Origin: Halorientalis pallida
GTDB lineage: Archaea; Halobacteriota; Halobacteria; Halobacteriales; Haloarculaceae
DNA: 64,000 nt
Assembly (NCBI RefSeq): GCF_004118325.1
Contig: NZ_RDFA01000008.1
Coordinates: forward strand, 97,017 to 161,016
Direction: 5' to 3'
This document shows positions 62,347-64,000 of this stretch, in pieces. The notes beneath the pieces are model-generated. The model made no database searches, was not told the DNA's origin, and worked only from the letters and a program-made list of their open reading frames with translations. How positions within the stretch are numbered: position 1 is the stretch's first letter; each line of letters begins with the position of its first letter. The translations under genes and the position numbers were made by a program.

Positions 62347-63294
62347 TTAGCGGACGCGGTCCAGCCAGGCGCGCGGGTCGTCGAGTTCGGCGTCGGACGG
62401 CAGATTCTCGGGGCGCTCCCAGACCGCAGAGGCACCCTCGACGCCGCGTTCGTCCGCGACGGTCTCGAAGAACTGCTTGCCCCGCTCGTACTGTCGACGC
62501 TTCATCCCCAGCCCCAGCAGTCGGCGCACGAGTTGCGAGACGGGACCCCGGCCCTGTCTGCGCTCGTCGAGTTTCCGTCGCAGATCGGCGTACTCCCCGT
62601 CGAAAGCCCGATCCATCACGAGTTCCGCGTAGCCTTCGACGGCCGTCATCGTGGTATCGAGACTCCCCAGCGCCTCCCGGTCGAGACTGCCCTCGCCGAG
62701 CGCGTCGACCGCGCGCTGGAGGTCGGCCTCGAGCTGGTCGGCGAGCCACGGGGCGGCCCCGAACTCGGCGGCGTGGGAGACCTCGTGGAAGGCGATCCAG
62801 CGCCGGAAGCGTGGCTCGGGCACGTCGAGCATCGTCGCCACTTTGCCGATGTTGGGGTGGACGAAGTACAGCGAGTGGGCGTCGCTCTCGGCGAGCAAGA
62901 GCGGGTCGTACTGCCCCAGGACGTTGTTGCCGAGGAAGGCGAGCGCGATGGACATGGTTCCGGTGTTGACCATGCGAGCCAGGCCCGGAATCAGCCCGAC
63001 CTGGTCACCCAGCGGCGCCATCACGCGCTGGAAGGTGTCGATGTTGGCGTCGATCCAGTGGTGGCGGTTCTGGATCTCGATGGATTCGGGTACGTCGAAG
63101 TCGATGGCGGCCACTTCGCGGATGCGGCCGCGTGCCTCGCGCACGTCGTCTGCGTACCCCTCCTGTTCCTCAGTCGAGAGTGCGATAGAGCCAGGCTCGG
63201 TCGACGCTTTTGCCGCCTCGGCGACCGCGGTCCAGTCGACGGGACCCGTCCCCGAGGCTCCCGTGACCGCCTGGACGCTACGAAAGAGACCCAT
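62347..63294 (-). CDS. Zinc-dependent metalloprotease (DUF2342/F420-associated zincin)
   Basis: A 315-residue zincin-type protein with the HEVSHAAEF motif (His170, Glu171, His174) and a later Glu in VEGYAELVMD that could complete the metal site. The N-terminal helical part (WTAVAEAAKASTEPGS) and MVNTGTMSIALAFLGNNVLGQYDP match the DUF2342/zincin family that in actinobacteria is linked by genome context to F420. No signal peptide or membrane segment is seen, so it appears cytoplasmic. The substrate is unknown. Confidence 0.85.
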   Translation of the reverse strand: MGLFRSVQAVTGASGTGPVDWTAVAEAAKASTEPGSIALSTEEQEGYADDVREARGRIREVAAIDFDVPESIEIQNRHHWIDANIDTFQRVMAPLGDQVGLIPGLARMVNTGTMSIALAFLGNNVLGQYDPLLLAESDAHSLYFVHPNIGKVATMLDVPEPRFRRWIAFHEVSHAAEFGAAPWLADQLEADLQRAVDALGEGSLDREALGSLDTTMTAVEGYAELVMDRAFDGEYADLRRKLDERRQGRGPVSQLVRRLLGLGMKRRQYERGKQFFETVADERGVEGASAVWERPENLPSDAELDDPRAWLDRVR

Positions 63295-63367
63295 ACTTCT
63301 GTCAAGAGGGGACCGGTAAAAAGGTCTTCTCCCGTCGGCGGCGGGGACACCGTGCGCGACGATGGGG

Positions 63368-63946
63368 CTATCGATCGAGCAGCCCGAGCGACTCGAGGTC
63401 CGAGCCGACAGTTTCTAGCGCCGTAGGCGCGTCCGCCGGGTCCGTGCCGCCGGTGACGACGACCTTGCCCGACCCGAACAGCAGCAAGGCGACGTCGGGA
63501 TCGTCGAGTCGGTAGACCAGACCCGGGAACTGTTCCGGTTCGTACTCGACTGCCTGGAGCCCCAGTCCGATAGCGATAGCATTGAGATTCAGCGTCGTCC
63601 CGAGGTCACCGGAGGAGACGATATTCTGGATCGTGACGCCCGGGGCCGCCGGCGTCCGGATGTCGAGTGACTCGAACCGCGTGAACACGGTCTCTGCGCA
63701 ACCACGGGCCGCGTCGACACTCGACGCACCGGTGCAGACGATCTTCCCCGACCGGAAGATCAGTGCGACTGCATCGGGTTCGTCCGTCCGGTAGACGATC
63801 CCAGGGAACGCCTCAGGGTCGTAGTCCACTCCCTCCAAGTCGAACGCGACGCTATCGAGGTCGAGTTCCTGTCCCACACTGGTCGAGGCGACGACGTTTT
63901 CGACCGATACGGACTCTCGGAGCGACGTCGGAGTAGCTCGTGGCAT
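63368..63946 (-). CDS. tbp: TATA-box-binding protein
   Basis: A 192-residue TBP with the two symmetric repeats: repeat 1 VSVENVVASTSVGQELDLD, AFPGIVYRTDEPDAVALIF and SGKIVCTGASSVDAA; repeat 2 VTIQNIVSSGDLGTTLNLN, QFPGLVYRLDDPDVALLLF and SGKVVVTGG. The four DNA-intercalating Phe positions (FPG and LLF/LIF in each half) are all present, so it should bind DNA. Haloarchaea have several TBPs. It follows the upstream gene with stop and ATG adjacent (TGA-ATG), so it is part of an operon, unlike many stand-alone tbp genes. Confidence 0.95.
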   Translation of the reverse strand: MPRATPTSLRESVSVENVVASTSVGQELDLDSVAFDLEGVDYDPEAFPGIVYRTDEPDAVALIFRSGKIVCTGASSVDAARGCAETVFTRFESLDIRTPAAPGVTIQNIVSSGDLGTTLNLNAIAIGLGLQAVEYEPEQFPGLVYRLDDPDVALLLFGSGKVVVTGGTDPADAPTALETVGSDLESLGLLDR

Positions 63947-64000
63947 TCAGTAGAACTCCCGGACGAGGTCCATGGCGTCCTCGGGCGCGCCGTCGGGGAT
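63947..64000 (-). CDS. C-terminal end of a protein, partial
   Basis: The minus-strand frame entering from the window edge encodes IPDGAPEDAMDLVREFY and ends with TGA at 63949-63947, directly before the tbp ATG. Too little is present to identify the protein; it is the upstream, co-transcribed partner of tbp. Confidence 0.6.
   Translation of the reverse strand: MPDGAPEDAMDLVREFY

Overview
The window is chromosomal DNA of an extremely halophilic archaeon (class Halobacteria, most like the Haloarcula/Halomicrobium side). The evidence is the very GC-rich codon usage, the Asp/Glu-rich proteins, the archaeal information-processing genes (L21e, Rpb4, EF-1beta, Nop5, fibrillarin, pelota, TBP, a TFB-like protein), a form III RuBisCO, HemAT, and many promoters where a TATA box lies about 25-33 nt before a start codon (leaderless mRNAs). 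There is no CRISPR array, no transposase and no integrase. Most of the window is ordinary core chromosome.

Layout. 1-776: acidic C-terminus of a protein (probably L24e) followed directly by ndk. 1641-4738: form III RuBisCO convergent with a PfkB sugar kinase and ribose-1,5-bisphosphate isomerase, a pentose-bisphosphate (nucleoside salvage) module. 4804-10294: surface-polymer genes (alkaline-phosphatase-superfamily enzyme, polysaccharide deacetylase, flippase-like protein, GT39-type glycosyltransferase). 10335-12477: two MetE-like methionine synthase subunits joined by a 29-codon CxxC microprotein ORF with 4-nt overlaps at both ends. 13041-17054: rpl21e-rpoF-DUF655-ksgA-mscS-hemK2 operon. 17230-25847: a transducer, EF-1beta with a two-zinc-finger microprotein, then an acyl-CoA operon (thiolase, HMG-CoA-synthase-like/DUF35 fusion, 3-hydroxyacyl-CoA dehydrogenase), and small regulators. 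26970-33797: HTH regulators, nop5-fibrillarin, gshA, coaD, a one-repeat TFB-like protein divergent from a MOSC protein, and a mannosyltransferase-like membrane protein.

33906-34105 holds tRNA-Leu(UAG) and a duplicated copy of its 3' end. 34186-42672: a 7TM histidine kinase, a second GT39 paralogue, a universal stress protein, pelota, a GAF histidine kinase and HemAT. 42804-51860: an MBL hydrolase, a broken zinc-finger gene, Lhr helicase, small proteins, LarA and Dna2. 52071-55556: DUF4129-DUF7269-DUF58-DUF7519 operon. 55553-64000: cupin, lipoprotein, Tat-exported type-B carboxylesterase, PadR regulator, a broken CPBP protease, a zincin and a TBP.

The points most worth checking are the microprotein that translationally bridges the split methionine synthase, the MetE2 subunit without zinc ligands, the HMG-CoA-synthase-like protein whose catalytic Cys is Thr, the tRNA-Leu 3' duplication with two hairpins, a near-symmetric TATA element serving two divergent leaderless genes, a possible secreted 65-aa peptide, and two genes with clear frame lesions.
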